A DNA stretch of 64,000 nt from Adiantum capillus-veneris (Eukaryota; Streptophyta; Polypodiopsida; Polypodiales; Pteridaceae). The stretch spans positions 139,336,529 through 139,400,528 of the forward strand of contig CM043964.1 in NCBI GenBank assembly GCA_014529385.2. Reading direction: 5' to 3'. Numbering within the stretch: position 1 is the stretch's first letter; each line of letters opens with the position of its first letter. Made by a program: the position numbers and the translations under genes. Of this stretch, positions 21,780-32,427 are shown piece by piece. The notes under the pieces were generated by a model, which worked only from the letters and a program-made list of their open reading frames with translations, was not told where the DNA came from and did not search any database.

Positions 21780-23442
21780 GAAAACCTTAGGTAGGTGACC
21801 GAGACTAGTCCTTGAGGATAGGGATTCTTTGGCTTGCCAAGAGTCTAGTTTTACATTTAGATAGGATCAAAGGGTGGAGGACTCTCTAGGTCTTAGAGGA
21901 AGTCTAGGGAGTGTGTGTCTGGCCTAGACCCTTCGACTTAGGTAGACTTAGGTAGTTTTAGTTGAGTTATGTTGTAAAGAGTAGGAGTTGGAGTGGTAGA
22001 AGCGGTGAAAGGAGAGCTTGAGAGTCTGTAGAGGCCAGGAAGCAACCAAAAACACCATTATCACCATTTCACATGAGAAGTAGGAGTAGAGTAAGTAGGA
22101 CATCATGATTCAGGATCTAGAGCACTTCATGCATGTATACTTGCTTGTTAGATTCATCACAAGGTTGTAAAAGACGCAAAAGTGTGTTTGAAAGCTGAAG
22201 TGAAGTCCAAAAGTTACTGTGAGTGTTTTTGATAGAGCTGCAGAGCATCAGGAGCATTTCTGTCAGGAAAAAATTTAATTTTAAGTCAGGAGACATCCTA
22301 CGCGTAGGATGTCTACAGGCTAATCTGGTGGGAATTTTGGAATTTTGAGTTGACCAGTGTGTTCAGAAGGTAAGTTTTACCCTATTTTCACATGGAAAGT
22401 GAAAATTTGACCATATCTTGACAGGATAAGGCCAGATATACTGAAATTGCCAAACATCCTACCCAAATTGTGCCAAGGCATTATTTTAAGACCAAAACCA
22501 TAGGATGGCTGCATGAGCATGATATATTGAGTGACTGAGAGAGGTTTCATCTCATTTGGGTGAGAAAATTGGGTTCTAAGCATACTTTAGCACTTTTGAT
22601 TGAAAAAGGCTAGAATAGCTAAAATTGAGTACTTTTGAAATCCAAACCAAAATCTAAGCATACCACTGGGTTGTTGACATCAAGGGGAAGCTGTGGTTCA
22701 AGTCTGGGGTCAAACAGACCAAAAAGACATCCTAAGCGTAGGATGTCATCTGTGTGATTTTGCACCCCAAACCTAATTTTGAGCATACCAAAGTGATCAG
22801 CACCTCAAGAGGAGTCTGTGCTTTGCATTTGAATCTATTCTGAGCAAAAAGACATGCTACGCGTAGAATGTCTAAAGCAAGAAATTGAAGCCAGATACTG
22901 ACTGTAGGCCTAACAGGGTGTTGTATAGCCTGAGGTAAGCCTCCTAGTCAATTTTGGTCCAAATTGGAGTTGATTAGACTGATCAAGACTAACAGCAGGC
23001 TGTCGAAACAGATTTCTGATCCATTGACCAGCTTATAGGTGTCCAAATCAAAAAGTAAAAACAGTTGTGGACTCAGGACATCAAGGGAAATCCATAGTAC
23101 AAAAATCCAGGCAAAACTGAGCAGGAGACATCCTACGCATAGGATGTCTATTGGGGCTTAGTGAAGAGAAAATTTGACTGAGCTTATATAGTGAGGTTCC
23201 ATTTGGCTTAAGGGTTCCAGAACTTCTTTCAGAAGTGAAATTGGACCTTGTTTGACCTTTTGACGGAGCAAAGACTGAATTCAAACTTTTCACGTAAAAT
23301 TGACCAACATCCAAGGGAAGTACAGTTCCAGATTAGCGGACCTAATCCAGAACATCAGCAGTGTATAAAATACAGTAGTGGTTGAGGTTAACTCTCCAGT
23401 TATACCAATCATTACTAAGATAACCTCTAGTGGTTAAATGCT
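21780..23442 (+). other. Leader of element B
   Basis: About 1.66 kb without an ORF, between the primer site and gag. Its second half holds four copies of a long palindrome (separate entry). A leader this long would carry packaging and dimerisation signals in a retroelement RNA. Confidence 0.7.
22291..23149 (+). repeat. Leader palindromes of element B, 5' array
   Basis: A 24-bp palindrome with half-site AGACATCCTACG. Copies at 22291-22314 (perfect), 22725-22748 (off at the outer and near-central pairs), 22850-22873 and 23126-23149. Spacings are 434, 125 and 276 bp. Copies 1, 3 and 4 fit a ~280-bp lattice with one missing position; copy 2 is off-lattice. Surrounding sequence has no obvious coding. 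Confidence 0.9.
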
Positions 23443-26400
23443 TTGATTCGATTGCCGAAATTAAACACGAGGGGAGTCCTAGTTTATTCTGACTATCGAG
23501 GACGCAAGTGTATTTTTATTGAAGAAAGACAAGCTCAGAGATTGGAGATAATTCGAGTCTATGATGATGGAGATATATTCCGGGATGAAATGGGGAACCA
23601 CTATCTGATAGTTAGTAACCCTAAAGATTACAAGAGATATGGAGATAATGTGGCAAAGGGGAAAATGGTTTCAGAAACTCAAGAACCACCTCCAAACATT
23701 GATCTACCTGGAGCGATTTTTATGTATGATAAGAAAACAACCAGGGTTTGAACTTATAATGAAAATGTGGGAATTTACAAGCATGAGAGTGAGGGAATAG
23801 TCTCTTACTTTTATTGCAAAGAACCATACCCAAACGAGTTGAGCAAAGACAAGGTTCTTTACTTATTCTCTTATGAAATTGCTATGGGAAAGGATATTGT
23901 TTTTGTTGATAGGTGCGGGCAAGAATACCAACGTATTCTCCCAGAGGAGGTAGAAAAGGCAACAGTTCCAAGAGCATCAACATATGCCCCCGATGAAGTT
24001 CCAAGAGCAACCTACACCCCTAGCAAGTCTACAAATCCCTTTTCAGAGGAGTATGACGCGACCTCACATTCTACCTGACCGCAGACATTCAACAACCAAA
24101 ACCAACCAGCAACTCAGCCATCATTGCAGGCATGGCTTCAACAGAGTGCAACATTACAACAACATCAAAATTGAGATGGTTATCAAGCCGCACGAGGGCT
24201 AAGGGATTTACAAGAACCACCACTCTATTCACGGTATCAAGGAGAGAGTAAGCCAAAAACTCAAGGGTCAACAGAGCCTGGAAGACCACCCATAGAACAA
24301 GTTTGAAGAGATGAACCATCTCTTGCAAGAACTGTTAGAAATTATGGCTTAGGAGCACCACTGGGAGAGGAACCAGCCTACTACAGAAGACCAGAGGAGA
24401 TATATAGATTGGGACAAGGAGATCCAATGATGAGATTTGTAGACCATCGTAGAATTAGATCTTCTCAAGTGAAAAAATGGGTAAACAAGAAATACACGGG
24501 AAACAGAGATCATGTAGCAGCCTTTGTGCGTGTAATTAGAGCGAAAGAGATGTTAGACTTCCCTACCCAATTTGCAGGGTTTGGACTAACCCTAGAGGAA
24601 GACGCTGCTACTTGGTTTGACTCTGTGGAGCGTAGAGACTTTGCGTCTATGGAGGAGGTGTTTGACAAGTTTATCGAGGAATTCTCACAAAGGGGAATAG
24701 CTCAGAATACAGTTTCACAAATCCATAAATTCAAACAGAAGGATGGGGAATCTGTGCGGAAGGCAGCTCTATGACTAAAAAGGTATGTTAAGTTCTGCCC
24801 TGTGGAAGGACTGCCAACTCAGTCCAGACTTATGCTTGTATTTATCCAAGGACTAAGGAATGCAGATCTCCAGAAGGACTTACATATGAAGAGGAGCATG
24901 ACGTTAAATGAGTTAACTAAGGAGGCTCTTTACCTTGTGGACAATTGTGCGGTCTACAAAGAGGGTGAGTTCAAGGATCTTGACGATGATTCATCCTCAC
25001 AAAAAAGTGGAAGCAAGTCTTCTAAGACAGCACCGAAAGGAGAAGTAGCTGTAAGCCAAGAGCAGCTTGTAGAGGAAGTGCTAAAAAAGATTAACTTGTA
25101 CGCCAAACCCTAGGCTAAATAGCCCAAGTGGTGTGCTATTGAACAAAAATGGACAAACCATGGGACGAAGGAATGTTATTATAACAAGGGAAATGTAAGA
25201 GAGAGACCTTATGCTCCCCAAGCTCAGGTAGCATCTCTTCAAATTCCACCGATGCCTAGGTATCCAGCAGGCAACCTACCAGGACCTGTAGGTGTAGAAA
25301 GACCACAACCAGTGTTGGGGCAACAACCACCCCTACCAGGATTATGACCAGTTGGCATAAGATACACACCAACTGTGACCAAATCAGAAGAAAATTCTTT
25401 GGTGCCGATGCATGCATATTATGAAGATCCCAATGGATATGCTACAAATCCTTCCTATTATCCACCATAAGAACCCTCAACACCATAACCATGGAGCATG
25501 ATGGGAGGTGCAGGACCACCTACAGCTACACATACAGCAGGAGAAGGAAGATATAGCTTGGATGAACGAACATTGTTGTTCATAGCCAACGGAGGCATGG
25601 GTGAGTAGAGACATGCATACCAACAAAGAGGAGCTCAAGGAGTACCTCAATAGCCTAAAGGACCCTGCTACAAGTGTGGTGGAGACCATTGGCTAAGAGA
25701 CTGTCCTCATGATGAAATCATTAGAGTCAACGCATATTGCATCGAGTGTGGAGTTACTCATTTGATTCCTAATTTCCCTAAGAACTCGAGCAAAGGAGCA
25801 AAAACTACCTTGAACATGCTAGAAGCAGTGCCTTCTAGTGGAGGATCAGAAAACGAGACAATAATACCTATTCAGGCAGTGACACGAGCCCAAGCTCAAA
25901 GAATGACGAATGAACCCATAATTGAAGAGCCAAAAACCAATGCCCCAAGTTCAGAAACAAAAAATCAGAGAAGCACTTGGAAAGCTAGAAAGGCGCGTAT
26001 GAAAGCTAGAAGAGAACGAGAGCAAACTGCTCTATCCGAGGAGTTAAAACACACAAAGGATAGATTAGAGCGGTTAGAGGATCTAGCTAGCCTAAGCTCA
26101 CACACTACGGCAACCATAGCACCCAAGGAAATAGCAGAACCCAAAAGTACAAGATCAGGAGGATTAGTACTGGCAGACAAGGTAAATGAGCAGTTAGATG
26201 CACTTCTAAAAGCTTACGAAGCCAGACTCAAAAAGAACCAAACCCAAGAGCAAAGATGGATGACTTATCCATATGCTCAAATAGAAAAATAGAGGTTGGA
26301 AATGTGTAGAAAGATGATTGAAACAGCTCAATCTTTGATAGAAAACCCGTTTGGTAAACCTGCAAATTGGCATGAAGTACCAACTCCCACCTTTACCAAA

Positions 26401-26568
26401 CCAACTTTAGAGGAACAAGTAGAAAATAAGGAAATACTCATGAATGCCTATGAGTCTAGGGGAGAGCCTATCATAGTGCCAAATACAACAGATGAGGCAA
26501 GTGACGGGTTCCAACCTAAAACATTGGTAGAATTGGGTAAGGATTGTAACGGTCTAGATGATATGTAA
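23443..26568 (+). pseudogene. gag polyprotein of element B
   Basis: One reading frame of about 1,040 codons with 13 internal stops and no frameshift. The true start is unclear: an ATG at 23438 is out of frame, so translation may once have begun just upstream. Two related N-terminal modules come first: module 1 (VYDDGDIFRDEMGNHYLI, to about 23640) and module 2 (GKDIVFVDRCGQEYQRIL, about 23890-23945). A Q-rich linker follows. The capsid domain begins near 24409 (KKYTGNRDHVAAFVRVI, TWFDSVERRDFASMEE, LQKDLHMKRSMTLNE, LYLVDNCAVY). Zinc-binding regions are KWCAIEQKWTNHGTKEC near 25130, a CX2CX4HX4C knuckle CYKCGGDHWLRDC near 25670, and CIECGVTHLIPNF, in which the last Cys is Phe. A charged region closes the ORF. 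Stops: TGA 23749, 24076, 24172, 24304, 24772, 25345; TAG 25111, 25120, 25606, 25651, 26290; TAA 25468, 25486. Confidence 0.92.
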
Positions 26569-26659
26569 AAGCAAATCCGTGAGTTACCACAAGAACAGCA
26601 CGAGAAAAGAGAAAAATGAGATCTTACCTCCTATTGAATAATTTGAGGCAAGATCGCAA

Positions 26660-28099
26660 ATGAACTTTGATATACTGTCACAAGGGGGAGACCAGGGATC
26701 AATTAGTTTGGGGCACAGCCAACCAGACTGGCCGAAAACTCTACCCTCTTACCTAGGAGAGTATGAAGACAAGTCTGAGGTGAGAGAAATTCCATCTCAA
26801 ATACTTTCTTCTAACAAAGTGATGGATTCACAAGGGTTGATTGAGTTATTGTCCACTCCTATGGCATGCACAATCACATTAGCCGAACTCCTAAGGTTAC
26901 GACCTAACATGTGGACCATAGTAGGCAAATGCCTAGAAAAATTTGGAGTGAAAGACCCCACCTCGAAGCTTCAGGAAGGGATCAAAGAATTGGACAGGCC
27001 TCAACTAAACACTAGGCCAGTACCTTTAAACAAGGTTGGAGAGTATTGCGAGGGAGAAGGTGGAAACACCACACTACCAATAGAATTCCAAGGAGTAGTT
27101 TCCAAGGCTATTCTTGATAGTGGAGCAGGAGTTGCTATCGCCACCAAGGAGATCTGGAAGAAATGGGGGAAACCAGCTTTGAGAGCTACCCGAATGAAAT
27201 TGCAATTGGCAGATGGGTTCATGAAGAAGCCTCTAGGACTCTTGAAAAAAGTGATTGTCACCTCGTGCGGAATCGAGTATGAGCATACATTTGCAATAGT
27301 CGATTTTGAAAAAAAGAACAATTACGAGATCATCTTGGGAAGACCATTCATGCGACAATTAAAGATGGTTCAGGATTGGGGTTACGGCCACATATACCTC
27401 AGACATGGTGAGACAACAACCAAAATATACTTAAAAGACCATAGTTACAAAGATGTGAACCAAACACCAGTGGAAGAGTTTGATTCAGCTACATTAGCAG
27501 GGTTGGAACTCCCAGCATGGTTAGGGCAACAAAAAGAGCTATGGATGTGTGGAGCTTCACATTGTTGGAGCTTAAAAAGAGAGGAATGTGTTTTAGAAAG
27601 AGCGATTGAGGACAAGGATTATATTCCGGAACCTTTTCCTGAAGATGCCTTGGAACCTCTAGAATGGGAACACATACTAGCAACATTGGATGTCTGTACC
27701 ATTACAGATAGTCCAACAACAAAATTTTGCGATAAGGATGGCTATGATGTGCTACCCTATTACATGGTAAGCATTATACCAGGAGGAGATGAGATGGTAG
27801 AACCACCAGAACAAGAAGAGTTTTATAACTCCTTTGAGCATCTGGAGGTAAATAACGATGCAGATAACGAGTGGTCAGACAACTCAAGTGAGCGTGGGGA
27901 GAAAACAGACAATATCAAGTTTTATGATTTTGTCAATCAGCACCCTGGATGCCAGGAACGCTATAGGAGAAAACAAGCAGGAAACAAAGCGAGAGAGAAC
28001 CTGATGCCCAGGATAAAAAATAAAACTCACTATCTAATGCTTGTTAAAGCAGAGGATTGTGTAAAAGATCAAATATCAGGAAGATTCTCAAAAGTTTGA
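26660..28099 (+). CDS. Protease region of element B pol (first retropepsin)
   Basis: An unbroken 479-codon frame from the ATG at 26660 to a TGA at 28097. Residues ~60-100 (ELLSTPMACTITLAELL, WTIVGKCLEKFGV) form the helical lead-in seen before protease in Tat/Athila relatives. The retropepsin lies at about 138-245: catalytic ILDSGAG (residues 151-157), a substrate flap region, and EIILGRPFMRQL (223-234). The C-terminal part is acidic, then basic. The TGA is single and the same frame stays open through RT to 29752, so protease and RT were one polyprotein. The enzyme would cut Gag and Pol. A second retropepsin-like domain lies after integrase. Confidence 0.93.
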   Translation: MNFDILSQGGDQGSISLGHSQPDWPKTLPSYLGEYEDKSEVREIPSQILSSNKVMDSQGLIELLSTPMACTITLAELLRLRPNMWTIVGKCLEKFGVKDPTSKLQEGIKELDRPQLNTRPVPLNKVGEYCEGEGGNTTLPIEFQGVVSKAILDSGAGVAIATKEIWKKWGKPALRATRMKLQLADGFMKKPLGLLKKVIVTSCGIEYEHTFAIVDFEKKNNYEIILGRPFMRQLKMVQDWGYGHIYLRHGETTTKIYLKDHSYKDVNQTPVEEFDSATLAGLELPAWLGQQKELWMCGASHCWSLKREECVLERAIEDKDYIPEPFPEDALEPLEWEHILATLDVCTITDSPTTKFCDKDGYDVLPYYMVSIIPGGDEMVEPPEQEEFYNSFEHLEVNNDADNEWSDNSSERGEKTDNIKFYDFVNQHPGCQERYRRKQAGNKARENLMPRIKNKTHYLMLVKAEDCVKDQISGRFSKV

Positions 28100-28315
28100 G
28101 AGGAAGGAACGCAAGAGGAAATAAGACAAGTATGGAAAGCTAAAACAGAAACAAAATCACAGAAATCTCAAAAATCAAAAACAAAAACAACAAAAGATCC
28201 AGAGTGGACCAAACTGGAGCGTAAACAGAAATACCAAGAACTAAAATGGTCTTTACGAGAGGTATGGACTACAGAGAGAGATAGTGATGGTAAAGGGGAG
28301 TCAGAAAAAGGAAAC

Positions 28316-30033
28316 ATGAATGTACCATCACACTATCGGAAATTCACCATCCAGGACAGAAAAATCATCATGACACCACCAGTCAAGGAAAGAACAAAAC
28401 AGGAATCTTACGATGGGCCGGAAAATGCAAAACGGATAGACCTCGCTGAACCAAGTGAAGAGCCTCAGCCGGTCTATATAGCAACCGATTTAGAGCCTGA
28501 AGAAGAAGAGCGGCTAGCACAACTTCTCAAGAAGTATAAAGATGTGTTTGCATGGTCCTACAAAGACCTCAAAGGAGTTGATCCATCGATATATCAACAT
28601 ACAATTCCTTTGAAATCAGATGCCAAACCTAGCAAACAACATCCTTATACATATAATGACACATTTGCTAAACGAATCAAAGAGGAGATTGACAAGCTGA
28701 TGGATGCTGAATTCATCTATGAAATCAAACATACAGATTGGGTGTCACCCATTGTGGTAGTCCCCAAAAAGAACAAAAAACTGCGAGTGTGTGTAAACCT
28801 CAAAAAGGTAAATGCAGCCACCATAAGAGATAATTATCCCTTGCCAATCACAGAACATGTACTTGAGAGGGTGTCCGGGAAACGGGCTTATTCCTTTCTA
28901 GATGGGTTTTCAGGATACAACCAACTGGCAATTGCAATAGAGGATCAACACAAAACGGCGTTTGCCACAGAATGGGAAATTTATGCGTATTGAGCTATGC
29001 CTTTTGGCTTAACAAATACCCCAGCTACCTTTCAAAGGTTAATGACGCATGCGTTCAAAGAATACATGAGAATATTCTTAGAAATTTACATGGATGATCT
29101 TTGTGTACACTCTCTTCTACAAGAGGAACATATTGACCATTTGCAAAAGGTATTTGAAAAATGTAGGACATATCGAATATGTCTTAACCCGGAAAAGTAT
29201 ATTTTTATGGTTAGACAAGGCCGCATCTTAGGACACATTGTCTCAAGAAATGGCATAACCACAGACCTAGACAAAATCAAGGTCATAGTAGACCTGCCCA
29301 GACCTACTAATGCGAAACAAGTGCAATCCTTCATGGGACACTGTGGATATTATCAAAGACTCATATATATGTATGCAGTCATCGCACAACCTCTGTATCG
29401 TTTGTTGGTCAGTTTTGACTGGACTGAGGAGTGTGGAACTTCATTCCAAAAGCTAAAGGAAAACCTTGTATCAGCACCTGTACTTAAAGCACCGCATTGG
29501 AAAAAGATATTCCATGTTCACATTGATGCATCTGCATATGCAATCGGGAGTATTCTGGCTCAACCTAGAGACGGAACAATGGATTTCCAAGTTTTTTATG
29601 CAAGCCGACAGTTAAATAGTGCGAAAAAGAACTACACAACCACCGAAAGAGAGGGGTTAGGAATGATTTATGCTTTAAAGAAATTTCGGCATTATTTGCT
29701 CGCAAACAATTTGTGTTCTTCACAGATCATCAAGCTCTTTTGTATTTGGTAAATAAACCATGCAATACAGGGAGAATTGTACGCTGGTTTATTATATTGC
29801 TAGAGTTTGATTTTACAGTGGTAGTAAAAAAGGGTAAACCCCATCTACGGGCAGATCATCTTTCAAGGCTACACAACGGGGAAGCTCCTGGAGGAGTAGA
29901 TGATGACACACCAGATGCTTATCTTTTCAATATTGAAATGATACCCAAATGGTCTCAGGAAATTGTTAGCATTCTTTCTTTTGGAGGTAGGTTTGATAAC
30001 ACGGAAGACAGATCCAAACAACAAATAATTTGA
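28316..30033 (+). pseudogene. RT and RNase H of element B
   Basis: Reverse transcriptase in the same frame as protease: acidic lead-in (EEEERLAQLLKKYKDVFAW), KQHPYTYND, SPIVVVPKKNKKLRVCVNLK, FLDGFSGYNQLAIA, TGA at 28991, MPFGLTNTPATFQRLM, YMDDLCVHS (active site), LGHIVSRNGI, and QSFMGHCGYYQRLI. RNase H: KIFHVHIDASAYAIGSILAQ, FYASRQLNSAKKNYTTTERE. A 1-nt frameshift near 29700-29715 follows, then FFTDHQALLYLVNKP and KPHLRADHLSRL. The 28991 TGA sits where Arg is expected, consistent with CGA to TGA. The C-terminal end merges with a duplicated segment at 29970-30077, after which integrase resumes truncated. Confidence 0.93.
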
Positions 30034-30077
30034 CATTCTTTCTTTTGGAGGTAGGTTTGATAACACGGAAGACATAT
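29970..30077 (+). repeat. 44-bp direct duplication at the RNase H/INT deletion joint
   Basis: CATTCTTTCTTTTGGAGGTA starts at 29970 and again at 30034. The match runs about 42-44 bp and the copies are offset by 64 bp. The duplication lies exactly where the integrase zinc finger and first catalytic Asp are missing. Confidence 0.9.
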
Positions 30078-30870
30078 CCAATTATTGCAGGGCGGCTGTA
30101 TCATCTAGGATCGGACCAGATTCTACGACTATGTATAAACACGCAACCACTGCACAATTTTTGTATGAGAATGTTTTTGTACGATCGAGGAACACATTTT
30201 CTTAATGAAGTCATTGAATATCTACTAGAGGAATTCATGGTCTTACATAGAAAATCTGCTCCATATCATCCACATGCAAATGGACAAGTTGAGGCCACAA
30301 ATAGAACATTATGCACGGTTCTCACTAAAATTGTATCAGAGTCAAGAACAAACTGGGATCGGCAGCTACACTCAACACTATGGGCATACAAGGTAGCTTA
30401 CAAAACGTCATAAGAACGACATCGTACAACATGGTGTTTGGCCTAAATGCTATATTACCCATAGAGTTTTTAATTCCAACTCTACGAGTAGCGAAATGCT
30501 TAGAATGGACAGGGCATGAGCTCTCTTCAAGAATAGATGATCTTGAAAAGCTAGATGAACTTCGCTTGAGAGTTGTAACTTCAATCTATGCTAAAAAGAG
30601 AAGACAAAAGGAGTTTTTTGACAAGCATGTGCGTACGAAAGAGTTCAAAACAAGTGATTATGTACTTGTGTATACATTGAAGCAACATGCCAAGAAACTT
30701 AAGAAGCGGGAGATGGGACCCTTTGTGATTAATGACCTATCACAAAGCGGAGCTGTCAAGCTTGCTACATTAGCAGGTGAAGAAATGCCAAATTGGATTA
30801 GTGGATGTCGATTGAAGAAATATCATTTACCACTAACACAGGATATGCTTCAACAAATCCATCAAGAAAA
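30034..30870 (+). pseudogene. Truncated integrase of element B
   Basis: Only the second half of integrase remains. LYDRGTHFLNEVIEYLL holds the second catalytic Asp (near 30183), and SAPYHPHANGQVEATNRTL holds the Glu (near 30290). Then NWDRQLHSTLWAYKVAYK runs to a TAA at 30411, with a frame change into 30380-32092. A C-terminal region follows (WTGHELSSRIDDLEKLDEL, KLKKREMGPFVINDL, NWISGCRLKKYHLPL), resembling the GPY/F module. The HHCC finger and first Asp are absent, unlike in element A, so this copy could not integrate itself. Confidence 0.88.
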
Positions 30871-32092
30871 ACAACAAATGAAGGAGAAACAGAGGGTACA
30901 GGAAGAAGCTCAAGCAGAAGCTAAAGAACGCATTGCAAAGAGAAGGCTTCTACAACAACAACAACAATATGGATCACCGTTGCGAATCAATGCCATTCAA
31001 TCAACGAAGTTTGATGAAGACACAGTGGAGCCAATAATTGCAGTCAAAGTGGGTAGCAATCAAGTTGAATCGACAGCACTGCTTGATTCTGGAGCTCAAG
31101 CAAATCTGATCTCTTACAGATTATACAAACAGCTCAAGCCCATAGGTCAACTTCATCCTACTCCACATGTGCTAGAAAGTAGTACATCACAGTCACTAAA
31201 AACATTGGGCTGGACTATATTTCATGTACAAATACATCAATATATTTACCCGCACAAGTTTTATGTGGTTGAGGATGATAGCACACAACATCCCATGTTG
31301 TTGGGACAACCTTGGCAAAAAGAGTATAATGTGCAGATAGACTGGAATGCGAATGCAGTCAAAATTCAGCATGCACAAGAACAACAAGTAATATCCTTTG
31401 CTCAGCAACCCCGGAATAATCCGCTGCCAGCAATGCAATCACTGGATAAAAAGCCAAAAGAAAGGGTGCCACTAAAGAACAAACAAGGAACTACCAACCA
31501 TGTTCACTACAGGTATAAGAAGTCACTGACTGCAGTGCAAAGATCAAGGTTACCAACACGAGAAAAACAAGTATGGGTGCGGAAGGATAGAAGTGACATG
31601 GCAGACAAACCACAACACAACAGAATAAATCAACAGAAGCAGATAGTCCAACCAAAAACCAAGGGAATAAAACAGATATGGATCCCAAAGAAAATGCTCA
31701 ACAACAACTCAAATACGACTCGCATCTGGATCCCGAAACCGAAGCAACAGGAACTCCCTTCAGTACAAGCAACATCGGAAAGCAGACAACAACATAAGAA
31801 ACCAACAAACCGCTTTATGTCGATGCCCATCAACAACAAAACAATGATAACCGCGGAAGTAGCCATAAACCTACAAAAATCGGCAAGGCAAAGCTACACA
31901 TGGAAAGCAAAAGAGACAAAGTCTACCGCCAATTCCGCCACGGAAATTCTCTCCAAGGAGACAACTATGGCCATACAAACAGTAGCGGCAAAGCAAGCGA
32001 CTTTTGCAAGAAAGACAATCAAACAAAGAGTAGTAGAGTTAGAGCTTTTACTTGCAAAGAAAACAGGAAACCTCAACGACGAATTCCAATAA
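30380..32092 (+). CDS. Integrase C-terminus, second retropepsin and W-motif basic region (element B)
   Basis: An unbroken 570-codon frame. Residues 1-150 are the integrase C-terminal region. Residues 155-200 are a Q/E/K-rich, coiled-coil-like linker. Residues ~215-330 look like a second retropepsin: TALLDSGAQANLIS (catalytic LLDSGA, 234-239), a flap-like VLESSTSQSLKTLGW, then HPMLLGQPWQKEYNVQIDW (LLGQPW, 307-312). Residues ~340-570 are very basic and contain KQVWVRKD, KQIWIPKK and TRIWIPKP, a repeated tryptophan motif that may bind nucleic acid. Retropepsins normally occur once, before RT; this element has both. It is among the longest clean ORFs in the element. The start is unclear, since it is read through from integrase. 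Confidence 0.85.
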   Translation: MGIQGSLQNVIRTTSYNMVFGLNAILPIEFLIPTLRVAKCLEWTGHELSSRIDDLEKLDELRLRVVTSIYAKKRRQKEFFDKHVRTKEFKTSDYVLVYTLKQHAKKLKKREMGPFVINDLSQSGAVKLATLAGEEMPNWISGCRLKKYHLPLTQDMLQQIHQEKQQMKEKQRVQEEAQAEAKERIAKRRLLQQQQQYGSPLRINAIQSTKFDEDTVEPIIAVKVGSNQVESTALLDSGAQANLISYRLYKQLKPIGQLHPTPHVLESSTSQSLKTLGWTIFHVQIHQYIYPHKFYVVEDDSTQHPMLLGQPWQKEYNVQIDWNANAVKIQHAQEQQVISFAQQPRNNPLPAMQSLDKKPKERVPLKNKQGTTNHVHYRYKKSLTAVQRSRLPTREKQVWVRKDRSDMADKPQHNRINQQKQIVQPKTKGIKQIWIPKKMLNNNSNTTRIWIPKPKQQELPSVQATSESRQQHKKPTNRFMSMPINNKTMITAEVAINLQKSARQSYTWKAKETKSTANSATEILSKETTMAIQTVAAKQATFARKTIKQRVVELELLLAKKTGNLNDEFQ

Positions 32093-32258
32093 GCATCTTG
32101 CTTATACCCTTCTCTTGCACAGCATTAATTTTTCCATGCATTGACCGAGTATGCACTAAATAGGGCCACATTATACGGCCAAGCATTAGCACAATTTTTT
32201 TAACCCATGCACGGCACATACTTCGAGGCGATACCTTGTCGTCCAGGAGGACTCTGGC

Positions 32259-32273
32259 TAGGAGGGGGGGAGA
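32259..32273 (+). promoter_or_regulatory. Internal polypurine tract of element B
   Basis: TAGGAGGGGGGGAGA, almost the same as the terminal PPT (AAGGAGGGGGGGAG). The corresponding tract in element A is at 15211. Confidence 0.55.
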
Positions 32274-32427
32274 CATTCTCAAATGCGGACCCAATGGCAG
32301 AAAAAGAAAAAAAGGGCATGTTTTTTTACTATTTTTAAGGGTTGTTGTTTGATTGCAAAATTTTCTGGACTAACCCAAGTACATATGCCCTTATACAGCA
32401 TGAATCTACAAGTATATGGGGCCAAGC

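Noticed and set aside
23443-26568. Stop-codon reassignment or programmed readthrough explaining the gag stops
   Set aside because: All three stop codons are used, at 13 scattered places, with no repeated context; deamination explains them more simply.
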